NCBI GenBank assembly: GCA_015143295.1
Contig: CM026570.1
Span: 22,761,250 to 22,825,249 of the forward strand
Origin: Tetracentron sinense
Taxonomy: Eukaryota > Streptophyta > Magnoliopsida > Trochodendrales > Trochodendraceae
Direction: 5' to 3'
DNA: 64,000 bases
A program made the position numbers and the translations under genes. How positions within the stretch are numbered: the first letter of the stretch is position 1; every line of letters begins with the position of its first letter. Shown piece by piece: positions 24,437 to 36,493 of the stretch. The notes beneath the pieces were generated by a model that had not been told where the DNA came from, did no database searches, and worked only from the letters and a program-made list of their open reading frames with translations.

Positions 24437-25080
24437 GTGGTTTTTGCCCACAGGGCCTGGCCCAGGCATGCATGCGGTACGGGAGGTTGGTTTTTTGAAT
24501 TTTTGGGCCCTTGCTTGGGCCCAAACTGAGATCCATGGATTTTGGACTTAGGGTTTAAGCCCTAAATGCCTAGGGCTTACTAGGGCTTAGACTATGCTAG
24601 GCTAGGCTTGGTTAAGGTTAGGGCTAGGCTTAGGTTTAACCATGGGTTAAGGCTTAGGGTTTGTCTAAGGTTTAACTAGAGTTAGGGTTTAACTAGGGTT
24701 GAAACCTAGGGTTTGCTAGGGTTACAACTAGGGTTTGCTTAGGGTGTTCCTAAAGTCTATTAGGGTTTGTTCTAGGGTTAAGGGGCCTTGACTGGGGATT
24801 AACCATGGTTAAGAGCATGGTTCAAAATCTCGTCGAAATATGCGAAATTTCGACGAGATATCTTGATCTCGAAGGGTCCCGAGACACCTGAACCAAAAAT
24901 AAAAAATTTTTACAATATTTCAAAAATTTCGAGCAAGATTTACGAAATTTCGTAAATCTCGACGGAAATTTGAACTCATTGTTTTGATATTTTTTCCCCA
25001 CTTTTTCGTTCAGTATCTAACGATATATGGGATATATCTCGCGATATCTCGCATATATCGTACGAAATTGTAATTTGAAA

Positions 25081-26734
25081 AAAAAAAAAAAAAAAAAAGG
25101 AGAGAACAGGGATCTCGTGACGACTGTGAGGACTGAGGCGTGAAAGAAAAAGCCTGAGAGAAGGGAATATCGCCATATGTTTTTCAGGCTTTCAGCATTT
25201 CAGAGTTGATGAGACTCCGAGTCTCTCACCAGTCAGTCAGTCACCACTCACCACCGACAATACCCGTGAGTGTGAACTGTGAAGGCGTGAAGAACTCCAT
25301 TATTTAAACAATGGTAAAACACCAAAACCCTCAAGAAAATCCATGAGAAAGATCTACGAGTAAGAAGGAGGAAAGAAGGGAAAAAAAAAGGAATTTGGCG
25401 AGGTTACATACCCGTAGCAGAGCCGCAGACGCAGAGGACCTCCTCGTCGCCGTCGCCGTCGCAGAGCTCCATCGCCGTCACCGTCTCCGTCGTCGAGTTC
25501 CATCGCCGTCGCCGTAAGTCTCTCCCCCTTCCCCTTTGGCCCTTCTCTCTGAGTTCTGAATAGTTACGAATCATTCTATAAATTTAGGGATTTTAACTTA
25601 AGAGACTGGGTTTTTACGAAATAGTGCCTTATTTATTCAATAATAACTATAATATACTTATTTATAAATATATATATTTTTTTAAAATTTTTAAGAACCT
25701 CCCTTACATAGTTACATTAATATACTTATTTATAAATAATTTTTTTTTAGAGAGACTCCTCCCTTACATTAAAATTTACACACTAATAATATTTAAAGAA
25801 ATTGTATAAAATAATATTTCATAAATTAAAATTTATTACACTTTACTTAGACGTAAATATCTTTTACTTTACTTTATTAAATAAAAACTTTATATTTAAA
25901 TTGTAATGTTTTTAACAATATGATGAAGAGTTTTATATTAGACTTAGAAGTTAGAACTTAGAAGGATTCGATTACATAAGTTTCATTAAAATAAAATTTT
26001 ATAATTTTATTTTTTTATTTAATATATATTACTTTAGTAGGCTAAACTCAACATTAGTTGATCTCTACCTTTTAATGGGTCCTACACTCCTACTTATTTG
26101 AAAGCGTTAAAAGTTTAATTCATAAAATTTTAAATCAAATAATAACATTGCTATTCACCATTACGTTTTGGCCTAGTACTTGAGATAAATGACTCTCTAA
26201 AAGATATTTAGAATTTCTACATTAGTTAAACAATTCTTAATTAGAGCATGAGTAAATATAAGGTGATATTATTTTAGTCTCATCTAAATATCTAATCAAA
26301 GTTCCAAAATTATAAAGTATAATAATAAAATAATAATATTCATTTTATATATGGAAAAATATTAACACATGTACCTTTACTAGTATTTTTAAATATATAT
26401 CTTAGTATTTTTAAGGATACATTTAATCATATATTCAGTTTAGTTTATCTCTTTTAAGGATATATTTTATTTAATATATATGTCATTGTGTTTTTTTTTA
26501 GAAAGATATATTTTATTAAATATATATCATAGTGTTATTTTTTTTTAGATAGATATATTTAATTAAATATACGTGTAGGATATCCTATTTTCTAATTAAA
26601 TAAATCGACAACAAAAATTAAATAAATCAAAAGATGATATATGTTAATAGGTATACCGTACACATAGTCAAAATTATTATTGTGCATAGAAATATATATG
26701 TACCATTTATATTGAACAATTAATATTTCAACCT
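25081..26734 (+). other. hAT 5' region: A-tract, GC-rich leader, AT-rich probable leader intron
   Basis: A run of about 20 A lies at 25079-25098. A GC-rich stretch at 25425-25512 with CGTCGC/CGCCGT repeats ends in CCGTAAGT, a possible splice donor, followed by about 1.2 kb of AT-rich sequence up to the transposase start. I infer a spliced 5' leader; no acceptor stands out. Confidence 0.4.
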
Positions 26735-29700
26735 GTGCAACCTATTTTCATTATGGCACCAGACATAGGTTGGTCGGATGGAAAACCAGTGGATGGGAAT
26801 AAAAACTGGTCGGTATGTAATTATTGTGGTAAAGTGATAAAGAGTGGGGGCGTGACTCGGCTAAAGCAACATCTTGCCGGGAGTCATCGAGATGTGTTAC
26901 CCTGTACGAGTTGTCCAGCAAAGGTTAAAAAGGCAATGAGGGAAAACATTGCCACTTGGGCTAAGAATAGGGAGGAGGCCGCCAACCGTACGAAAGAGAT
27001 TCGTGCACAATTGAGGCATCGTATAAGTCCACCACGAGTTGTGGATGAGGAAGATGATGAAGATTTAGATTGTGCTTTCCCAATTGACTGTACAGGAGTT
27101 GATGAGAGGATTGCATATCGACTGGCCTATCAGGAATCTATGTGGAGTCAGTGGGAAAAGCAGCAGGAGCGTGAATTACAGTCATCTGGTTTTAGAGGTA
27201 GTACAGGTGTAGGACCATCATGGTCGAGGGGTAACACAGAGACAAATGTTGGGAGTTAGAGGATGTTTGGACGCAGTCAGAGCGTGAGGGTCCCAAAGCC
27301 ACCACATGATTCAAGTCTTTACAGGAATCGAGACGCAAAACAGAGAAGGTTGAAAGATCTATGGAGTGGGGGAAATTTAGCGGAGATGCTTGGGACAGCT
27401 GTATCGAAGTTCTTTATCACGTGCTTGCTAATGCCGCTTCGACCCCACAGTTTAAGAACATGATCGACGAGACCGCACGGATTGGTCCAGGGGTACCGCC
27501 TCCCTCTCCATTTGAGATCACAGGAAAATATTTAGATGCAGAGGAGAAGAAGCTAAGAGATTATATTGACACCCTTAGGTCGTCATGGGAAACTTTTGGG
27601 GTTACATTTATGTGTGATGGGTGGACAGGGCCTACTAGACTTTCCATTTTTAACTTCATGGTGTATTGTGCGGGAAGGACGATATTTTGGAAGTCTGTGG
27701 ACGCATTTGATAAGATAAAGGATGCAAAGTTTATCTATGGGTTAATGAAGAGTGTTGTAGAAGAGGTGGGAAAGAAGAATGTAGTACAGGTGGTGACTGA
27801 TAACGGGAGCGCCTTTGTGAAGGCTGGGAAGATGCTTATGAAGAAGTATCATCTGTACTGGACCCCGTGCGCCGCCCATTGCATAGACTTGATACTACAG
27901 GCCATAGGAGAGAGGCCTACTGTGAAATCTGTTATTGAAGAGGCAAGGATAGTCACCAACTTCATATACAACCATGGCTGGATTCTTGCAAAGATGAGAG
28001 CCACGTGTGGTGGTGACATAGTACGGCTAGGGGCGATGCGCTTCACAACTAATTTCATTGCCTTGGAGAGTTTGTTGAACCATAAAGTTGGACTCAAGGC
28101 AATGTTCACTGATGCATCTTGGGAAGAGTATGCCGGTTGTCGCACTGTTTTGGCAAAGAGTGTTGAGGACATCATCCTCAGCAATGCATTTTGGGATAAA
28201 GCGCGTGACACGGTTGCCATACTAGAGCCTATCTATCGTGTCCTCAGGGTGGTAGACGTGGACAAGTGGCCGACTATGGGTTTTATGTATGAATTGATGC
28301 GAATTATGAAGGAGTCAATAAAGAATGTGTCTCCCCGTGGATATAAGTGGGTCCACAAGATTATCAATGATCGATGGGATAAGACACTGGAGCATCCACT
28401 TCATGCTGCTCGTAAGTTGGTACTATTATTTTTATTAGATGTTTACATTAAAATGTTATTGTGCTGTTGATAGTTTTTTTTTTTTGTATGATCACATGTC
28501 AGCATACTATTTGAACCCCAAGTACCATTACAAGAACCAATTAGGGAATCGGGACGACCTAGTCAAAGCTGTACATGACGTGTTTGAGAGGTTGGACCCA
28601 AAGTGTAAGGGGAAAGGAGAGTTTGGGAATGAGGTAAACATAAAATGTATTTGACTATAGTATATTTATGTGCATGAATGCATTCTAGTACTTTGTGGCT
28701 TGAGCATAATTAGAAAGTGTGTTTTCAAACTTTGTAGTTAGTTTGCTTCAGAGATTCGCGGGGGAGCTTTGGTAGAATTGCTGCTAAGGAGTGAAGGAGT
28801 AGGATGATGCCAGGTGAGCAACTTGTACATAAGAAAGTACATATTTAACTGCACATCAAATGTATTTATGAAACTAATGATAATCATGTTTAATTGATAG
28901 TTGATTGGTGGTCTATGTACGGGATTGACTGTTCGCACCTAAGAAAGTTGGCGACTCGCGTGCTAGCACAGAATGCTTCATCTTCGGCATGCGAGTGTAA
29001 TTGGAGTACATTTGCTCTCATCCACACAAAGCAGCGGAACCGACTCGGATACAAAAAGCTACAAAAGTTGGTATTCTGTCACTACAATATGAAGCTACGA
29101 CTCAGAGGATTGCAAAGCACGACTGGAAAAATATCGGAGCAGGATCCCTTAGACCTGATGGAAGTCGGTCATAATGATGATGAGAATAACCCACTTTCTG
29201 AGTGGGTTAGGGTCTCTGCTCTTGATGAATGGACGTCCGAACACAGTTATAGCTAGGGAAGCCACTAAGATGGGCATTGATGTGGATAGAGTCGTAGTTA
29301 CTGAAGTGGGGTCGAGCACTAGCGAAGATTCATTTGCTGAGTTGATGAGAGATCCTACGACTTCAGGTGTTGCAACCATTGCGACGGGTGGATTATCTGA
29401 TTCTCATTCTGATGATATTAGTGAGGGTGGTGATGACCACACTACTGATGATGAGAGTAGTGGAGGGCCTGGAGGCGACGACGACAATCCTGGGGATGGA
29501 GGCAACACCGAACCAAAGTTGAGCCAGAGGCCTCTTAGCCCATTCACCGGTGAGGCTTCATTTGACCATTCTACATAGGATCAGGATCATGGTACTCCAT
29601 CATCACATCCAGAAGCGAGCCAACCAATACATTATACCTCCCGTCGGTAGGGCAGTGGCAGTGGCAGGGGTAGGGGTAGGGGAAGGGGCAAGGCCAAGGC

Positions 29701-30262
29701 CAAGGCCAAGGAGCAAGACGAGGATGTCGACCAAAGCCAAACCATTTATAAGAGGTATGGATTGACAGATGATTGGTTTAATGCTAGGGAACATCCAGGC
29801 TCTAGTTTTAGAGGCTCTCATCGTACTCGGTCCTCTAGCCAGGACCAAGATGAACAGTCTTAGACATCGAGCTCTTGACAATCTGACTATGCACAACCAC
29901 AACTAGAGGGTCACTATCCCTATGGATATGTTTCTGGGTATGAGCCGTATGATTATGGGTATGGTCCGTATGGAGGTGTACAACCTCATGTGCAAGTGCA
30001 AGTGCCAGTACCAGTGCCAGTGCCAGTGCCAGTACCAGTGTCGGTGACAGTTATCAATTATTATCTAGAGTATCTACTGATGGGAGTATTGATACGTGTT
30101 GGGGTAGATGACCATCAGCGTTATGTATATGAGTATACATCATTGTTCTCTCATCAGATGAATTGGACAGAATATTGTACTTATGTGGAGAATCAGTACT
30201 ATCAGCAGTCTAGTCAGGACACAGTTGACTTTGATCCTGTGCGTAACTCCATGTGGATGTGA
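26735..30262 (+). pseudogene. hAT transposase (BED finger, DUF659, hAT dimerisation domain), disrupted
   Basis: The protein cuts and pastes the element. A BED zinc finger is in 26735-27259 (WSVCNYCGKVIKSGGVTRLKQHLAGSH); a nearer ATG at 26753 is an equally good start. DUF659 and the RNase H-like core are at 27361-28411 (VTFMCDGWTGPTRLSIFNF, VVTDNGSAFVKAG, YWTPCAAHCIDLIL). GT-AG introns are 28412-28502, 28634-28737 and 28814-28900; splicing the first restores HPLHAAPYYLNPKYHY. The dimerisation domain is at 28901-29256 (DWWSMYG, SSSACECNWSTF). A Gly/Asp-rich and Gly-Arg tail, then a Val-Pro repeat, follows in other frames to 30262. Breaks are a TAG at 27257-27259, a frame change near 27350, a TGA near 28793 and a frame change near 29240. 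Confidence 0.9.
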
Positions 30263-31129
30263 GCTTGTGATTGTACTTGTTGAGGTTAGAAGAACTTATT
30301 TTAATAGATATATATCACAATGTTATTTTTTTAGAAGTCCTGCTTGTTTACATCAAAATTAAATTTAAAAAAACCTAAAAAAATTAGAGCCCAATAGACC
30401 ACTCAATAGACATAGAGGTCCTGCTTGTTTACATCAAAAATAAAATATAAATACTTGAATTGGGGTCCTGCACATTTAAATAAATTTACATTAACTTCTT
30501 TTTACATAATTACATCAACTTCACATTTAAATAAAATTACAGTCTTCTTCTTTTTCTCTTGAGTCTTGAAGCAGAGTCTCTGATAATTCAACCATCTCAT
30601 CCTCTTCTCATATTGATTTAGTCCTGTAAAAAAATTGAGGTCAACAATTGACAATATATAGAAATATCAAGAAGAAATTATAGCTTAAACAAGCAGAAAA
30701 CATGTCATTTAACTTGAAGTTGGAGATATCATTATTAATACATTAATTATTATGTCTGAAATTGATTGTATTTGAGTTAAATGTTATGCTTGATTGAGAA
30801 ATGAATGCAACTTTTTATGTAAGTTACATCAATATTAGTGAACCATACATTGTCGTCAGTGTCAGCGCACGTCTTTGGCTACCTTCTCATTGCATCTCTG
30901 ACATGCATTGTTATTTTTTTAATTTTTTTGATTCTCAGATGTGTATTAACATCTATTTTAACATTTCCTTAAGTTTCATTGAAAAATTCCATGTTTTTCA
31001 CTATGTTTTTCAATTTTTTCCTCCCGTGCGATATTGTTCCCTCGAAATCGATATATCATGCAAAATATCTTCGATATATCTTTTTTCCAAGGCTCAAAAT
31101 GACATGCGAAATCGAAATTTCGAACCTTG
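30263..31129 (+). other. hAT 3' region, no gene
   Basis: AT-rich sequence with a related pair of segments (CCTGCTTGTTTACATCAAAA at about 30339 and 30420), then the subterminal TCGA-rich words and right inverted repeat. Confidence 0.6.
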
Positions 31130-31181
31130 GTTAAGAGGCTTAACCATGGTTAGCTAGGGGTGTACAAATTGGGTGCTTATA

Positions 31182-34100
31182 GCTGCCCCTCTTTGTCGAA
31201 GAATGACGAGATTGGTAATTTGAACGACAAAGACTGGAATCATCCGATTTTTACACCAAGATTGGGTTAAGGGCAATGCAGCACGATATGTGATGTGCGA
31301 GTGGTGAGTGTCTATGAAGTGATCAGGACTACTGCTAGGGGATAGCGAGTAGCTGGGGAAGATTATGGATACAGAGATGGCATGGCCCGGAGGCGCTTAG
31401 CCGAAAAGAGGTGTCGTACGAAAGCAACAAGAAGTTGTGATCGAGTCGGTGTTTCCGAGGGATATTAACTGAGACGATCAGAGGACATATAGGGTGTCGA
31501 GAACACACGGGGTGTTGAACATGCAATGTGTCACTATATTGACTTGGCATCAATGGGGACCTGGGATGTCAAAGACACATGAGATGTCGAAAAAGAGGAC
31601 ACAGTGAGTGTCGGTGTATTGACTCAGCGTCAATAGAGACTCGGGATGTCGAGATCCCACGGCGGCGTCTCTGGGGTACATGTGGTGAGACCCGGTATAT
31701 TGACTCGGCGTCAAAGGAGACTTATATGTCGAGATCACACGGAGGTGTCTCTAGGTGTACATGCGGTGAGTGGCAGAGACTCGTATGTAGAGGACATGAG
31801 TTGAGTGTTGGAGACTCATACGTCGAGATCACACAATGGTGTCTCTAGGGGTTCATGCGGTGAGACTTGGTATATTGACTCGGCGTCAAAGGAGACTCGT
31901 ATATCGATATCACACGGGGGTGTCTAGAGGTACATGCGGTGAGACTCGGTATACTGACTCGGCGTCAAAGGAGACTCGTATGTCGAGATCACACAATGGT
32001 GTCTCTAGGGGTTCATGCGGTGAGACTTGGTATATTGACTCGGCGTCAAAGGAGACTCGTATGTCGAGATCACACGGGGGTGTCTAGAGGTACATGCGGT
32101 GAGACTCGGTATATTGACTCGGCATCAAAGGAGACTTGTATGTCGAGATCACACAAGGGTGTCTCTAGGGGTACATGCAATGAGTGGCGGAGACTCGTAT
32201 GTAGAGGACATACGGTGAGTGTTGGAGATTCGTATGTCGAGATCGCACAGGGGCATCTCTAGTTTGAGGCATGTTGCTAGATTAGTGTTATCCAAGCGGG
32301 ACTGACTTTTGATCATGTTGAATGATGCTATGTTGTCATGCAGGGATAAAGACGGAGATACTTTCCCATAACTCTATGGCGATTCGTAATTGGCGGAGAT
32401 GCGCGACGTCGGTTTCCTTTACTTGCTTACCGGGCCTGCTTGGTGCAAGTTGGTACAAATGGATTTTGATGCCAAAAGTTTGTTTTCGAAAATATTTTTA
32501 GAAAGTGTAGGAGACTTTTTGTAAAGATTTTAGTTTTGACCAAAAGGCTTAGTTAGCTTTCAGATTTGCCAGTAAATTGCATAGATTAGGGCTTAATAAG
32601 ATTGTTTTTAACTCTCGCAGGGAGGAGTATGATCCAGAGCAGGACACTGTTGGGGATAGACAACACGTCCATGTGCTATTGTAGGCTGACGGCCTTATCT
32701 AGGGAGAAGCTTACCGGATATGCTTCTGAACTCTTGCTGGGGAAGAGTAATGTGGTGAGCCGTCGGAGGCTTCCGCTGGGAACCTACTGAGGATTTGGAG
32801 ACTACTCGCCGTTGAGGCTCTGCCGAGGGGTGGACTTCTGCTATGGACCACTACTGGGGAATTTTGAGGTGTGCTAGGGATTTCCCGATATTTGTCCACC
32901 TGTTAGGGGAGATGCCTTCCGAAGGATTCTCTGCCGGGGAATGCTTGGGAAGTCAATCATCTGCTGCGGATATGCCCTGTTGGAATCTCTATGGGGGATA
33001 CAAGACCGTTGAGAGAGTCTGATTGCTGGAGATAGTTGGGGGAGTCTGGTGAACCTGGTTGCTACCAGATAATGTTGCCAAACTGGTTTTTAGCATTTTC
33101 TCCTTTTTTTACCCTTGGACTGACCAAGTCACGGGGTTCACATAATTTTTGAGCGATGGGGCCGTTGCCGGTTTTCCTCATGCCTGTGAAGCTAAGTGAT
33201 TTTTTTGTCCCTTTTTTACCCATTGTCATGAGACAATGTCTAGGAGTCACATAATTTTTGCGCAATGAGGTCGTTTCCGATTTTCACTCATGCCCGCGAC
33301 TGGTTGGGGAAGCCTGTGATTTGCTGGGGAAAATAGGTCTTCTCCCGTCATTGCCCAGAGTGGTGCTCCTCTGTAATAGAAGGGTGATATTTCTAATGGG
33401 GAATGTAGATGTGATATTGCGCTTGCAGTCGTAGTTTCTGGGGGATCTAGAAGAACTTTATAGTAGGACGAACCATAGGCTAGGGGATCGAAGTTTGGGA
33501 TACCCTGAGTTGTTGTTGATTTGCACTCCCTTGGAGATATTTTTTTGCTCCGGTGGGGAATGTCTTGTCTGGTAGAGGTTGACTTTCTGAGGAATTTTTC
33601 TCCATTTGAAAGTGAGTTTGATTCCGCTGAGGGAAGTAAGGTGATTCTACTTGGGGAGTACTGAGAGAAGTTGTCTCTACTGGGGAGAGAGAAGTTGTCT
33701 CTGCTCGGATTTTGTTTTGGTTCCACTGGGAATGGAGAAGATGTTCTTCTTGAGAGAAGTTGATTATGTTGGGTATGAGGCCTGGCGAGGGAGTCCCTGA
33801 CTCTTGGAAATGTTTCAACTTCTATTTTGGGATTTCTTTGGATGAAAATTTTGTATACTTTGGTGTCGACTCCGTTGAGGGAAGTAAGGAGATTCTGCTT
33901 GAGGAGAAAGTCTGGAGAGGTTGTCTCTACGGGGAGTCTCTGACTTTGAAAATGTTTCGACTTCTATTTTGGGATTTCCTTGGATGGAAATTTTGTATAC
34001 TTGAGAGTTGATTCGTCTAGTTTGCTTGGATAGTGACTTTGTGGGGAGAATCGATGAGGTGTCTCTTTCCGGGGAGAAGGGACTCTGCTTTGGGGGACTT

Positions 34101-34390
34101 GGGGAATGATTACCCCTTTTTGTGACCGCACCTGATTTTTCAGGTTGCCTACGTACCCTTTCCAGGATCAGGTCATGACGTAGTTCAAACAAATGCCACA
34201 GGTTGGCGAGGGAGGGTGTCCCTGAAAAGGTTTTACGAAAGAAAGGCTATTAGGCTCAAAGGGCTGACTAGCAGATTTCATTATTTTTTGTAAAAGGGTT
34301 TACAATGTTGGGGATAAGGAGTGTGCCAAGGATGACCTCCTATCATTTTCCAGAGAAGCTAAGAGTGTAAAGTGCCTATCAGGTCTAGAC
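31182..34390 (-). other. Gypsy 3' noncoding region, repeat-rich
   Basis: Long region between integrase and 3' LTR. It holds the 80 bp tandem array (31600-32275) and, at 33590-34015, diverged direct repeats (TTTTGGGATTTC, GAAATTTTGTATACTT). Open frames in it are by-products of the repeats. Tat/Ogre-type elements are known for long, variable 3' regions. Confidence 0.7.
31600..32275. repeat. About 80 bp tandem repeat array
   Basis: The marker TCAAAGGAGAC recurs at about 31711, 31886, 31965, 32046 and 32125, giving spacings of about 175, 79, 81 and 79 bp. Each unit has GTCGAGATCACAC, GGTGTCT, TACATGCGGTGAGAC and TATTGACTCGGCG. The longer interval contains a partial variant unit. Confidence 0.88.
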
Positions 34391-34391
34391 C

Positions 34392-35384
34392 CTAAGCGTG
34401 GTATCTCTTGACTTTGTCTATGTTGATGGGCTCTAAGAGGTCTTCGTCATCCATCTGTCCGAGCTGATGGGCGCTGCTTGAGAATTTTTCTCGGACGATG
34501 TATGGACCTTCATAGTTTGGTGTGAACTTGCCCTTCGGGTCAGTGCGGTTTGGCAACACTTTTCAGAAAACCAGGTTACTAACTTCGATGCTGCGAGGCT
34601 TGACTTTCTTGTTGAATGCCCTAACCTTACACCTCTGATAAGCCTGGGAGTGATTGATGGCTTTCAGTCACCGCTCTTCAATCAAGTTCAGCTGCTCATA
34701 ACGAATTTGTGCTCATTCTGCTTCTGACAGCTCTGCTTCCATTAGCACCCGGAGTGATAAAATTTGTACTTCGATGGGGAGGACTGCTTTCATACCATTA
34801 GCCAAAGAAAATGATGTTGCCCCAGTTGAGGTTCTGATAGACATTCTGTAGGCCATGAGTGCATATGGGAGCATCTCATGCCAGATAGAGCAATTTATCG
34901 CCATCTTCTCAATGATTTTCTTCAGGTTTTTGTTTGCTGCTTCAACTACACCATTAGTCTGGGGCCTGTATGGTGTGGAATTGTGATGCTGAATTTTGAA
35001 CTTCCGGCAAAGATTAGTTATCCCCTTGTTGCAGAAATTAAGAGCATTATCTATCACAATCTCAAATGGAACTCTGTATCGACAAATGATATCCCTTCTC
35101 AGGAAGCGCTGGACCACAGAAGCCGCGACATTAGCATAAGAGGCTGCCTCAACCCATTTAGTGAAGTAATCGATTGCTACCAGGATGAATCAATGTCCGT
35201 TAGACGCTTTCGGTGTTATAGGACTGATGACGTCGATGCCCCAAGCTGAAAATAGCCAAAGAGCAGTCAAGTTGTAAAGCCTTGTCGGTGGTGCATTGAT
35301 CCTATCAGCATAGATCTGGCACTGGTGGCATTTCTGTACATGCTTACAACAGTCAGCTTTTATTATAGACCAGTAATAACCCAA
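34392..35384 (-). pseudogene. Gypsy (Tat) integrase, degenerate
   Basis: Integrase splices element DNA into the host. The zinc finger is in 35384-35190 (CCKHVQKCHQCQIYADRINAP), followed by FSAWGIDVISP with the first catalytic Asp. The core at 35117-34713 has IDNALNFCN (usually SDNGTQF; the catalytic Asp is kept), STPYRPQTNGVVEAANKN with the Glu, and AYRMSIRTSTGATSFSL. The C-terminal part to about 34392 has FTPNYEGPYIVREKF, as in Tat elements, with in-frame stops near 34670 and 34570. It directly precedes the long 3' region. Confidence 0.88.
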
Positions 35385-35497
35385 TCTAAGAATCTATTTG
35401 GATAGTATTAACCCGTTTATGTGTGGGCCGCAAGTTCCTCCGTGAGCTTCTTCGACTACCTGTGCTGCTTCACTAGAGTCAAGGCATCTAAGCCAAA

Positions 35498-36217
35498 TCA
35501 GATTCGGTGATCTTTTGTACAAGATTCCCCCTGAGAGGACGAACTGGATAGCCAGTCTTCAGATTGCTCGTCGGTCAGTTTTTGTGGCCTCGAGGGGGAA
35601 GGTCCTGTCCTCGAGGTACTGCTTATGTCTGTGTACCAAGGCTTGTTGTCAGATACTACGTCTAGCTCAAGGCAGTTGGCAGGCTGTTCCTGTTGTTGAA
35701 TATCAATCGGCCAGAGCCTTATGTCCCTAGGGATCTGAACCATGGAGGCTAGAGTGGCCAGTGCGTCGGCAAATCTTTTATGGTTCCTGGACCGATGACT
35801 GAAGGTGATTCTTCTGAACTGAACAATCAGCATGTTAAGATAGGCCAAGTACGGGACTAGACGTGCTTCTCGGATGGCCCAAGATTCATTTGCCTGACAG
35901 ATTACCAAAGACGAGTCACCGTAGACGTCGATCTCTTTAATCCCGATGTCTAGTGCTTATTTCAGACTGACTATGCATGCCTTGTATTCTGCTTCATTGT
36001 TGGAGCATCTAAATTTCAACTTGACTGAGATGGGGAGGTGTGTTCCCTTGGGTGAGATTAAGACTACTCCTACCCCATGTCCGTGACTGTTGGCAGCTCT
36101 GTCGAAGTATAACTCCCAGCTGGAGTATTCTTGTTCTTCTGCTTTCGTGTATAAGATGGCTTCATCTGGAAACTGATTATGTACTGAGACGTAGTCCTCT
36201 ACCGGACTGTGGGCCAA
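35498..36217 (-). pseudogene. Second RNase H-like domain (Tat type) and linker
   Basis: At 36217-35957, WELYFDRAANSHGHGVGVVL, then FRCSNNEAEYKACIVSL, is a ribonuclease H fold of the plant/archaeal type found as a second RNase H in Tat elements. The usual Asp is present; the segment after the Glu (NEAEYKA) breaks at a stop near 35957. Continuation at 35908-35498 (ANESWAIREARLVPYL, HRSRNHKRFADALATLASM) is the domain's end and linker to integrase. Confidence 0.82.
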
Positions 36218-36239
36218 GTGATCTACTATCGCTTGCCCC

Positions 36240-36493
36240 TTGATTGACTTTTATGTCATGTAGGTGATGTCGAATTCAGACAACATCATAAGCCATCAGG
36301 CAGTCCTTCTGGTGGTAGCTGGCTTTTCCAATAGATACTTGAGCGGGTCCATCCGGGAGATCAGAATTACCGGGTAAGATAGCAGATAGTGCCGCAGACG
36401 CTGAGTTGCCCAGACTAGTGCCAAATATGTATTTTCAAGAGGGTTGTACCTCTCTTCATACTCCAGTAGGCGTTTTCTGATGTAATAGATGGC
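36240..36493 (-). pseudogene. First RNase H domain of gypsy pol
   Basis: In minus translation, EERYNPLENTYLALVWATQR, RHYLLSYPVILISRMDPLKY and MLSEFDITYM are recognisable as the RNase H that follows gypsy RT. Stops occur at both ends (near 36494 and 36280), so it is a remnant. Confidence 0.82.

Larger units (their letters stand above)
24817..31129 (+). mobile_element. hAT DNA transposon (6.3 kb), degenerate
   Basis: Terminal inverted repeats are CATGGTTCAAAATCTCG (left) and the complement of CAAGGTTCGAAATTTCG (right). The 8 bp duplication GTTAAGAG at 24809-24816 and 31130-31137 is the hAT hallmark. Inside is one plus-strand transposase gene with introns. Both ends hold clusters of TCGAAATTTCGA- and ATATATCG-type words (about 24830-25070 and 31020-31120), the likely subterminal transposase-binding regions. 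Confidence 0.93.
22042..31181 (-). repeat. Gypsy 3' LTR (about 2.8 kb without the hAT insertion)
   Basis: Starts TGTGAACAAGGAT as does the 5' LTR at 39896, and ends GGGTGCTTATA beside the polypurine tract (minus AAAGAGGGGCAGC). It holds degenerate CCCGGTAGGCC repeats at 22540-22790, a TAACCATGGTTA word array, the TGTCGG hairpins and a TATATACC box near 23773-23783. The hAT element interrupts it at 24817. Confidence 0.9.

Noticed and set aside
23953-24536. Pro/Ser/His-rich open frames in the gypsy LTR
   Set aside because: GC-rich LTR sequence open by composition; the other LTR copies show frame changes and no codon-level conservation was evident.
31579-32262. Three overlapping plus-strand open frames with repeated Cys/Arg/Ser segments
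   Set aside because: They simply translate the 80 bp tandem repeat in the gypsy 3' noncoding region; no family motif, and the minus strand is the element's sense strand.
31600-32275. CRISPR-like regular repeats
   Set aside because: Units are contiguous diverged tandem repeats without unique spacers, in a plant retrotransposon.
33247-34192. Ser/Pro/Gln-rich minus-strand open frames
   Set aside because: They fall in diverged direct repeats of the gypsy 3' region with no domain.
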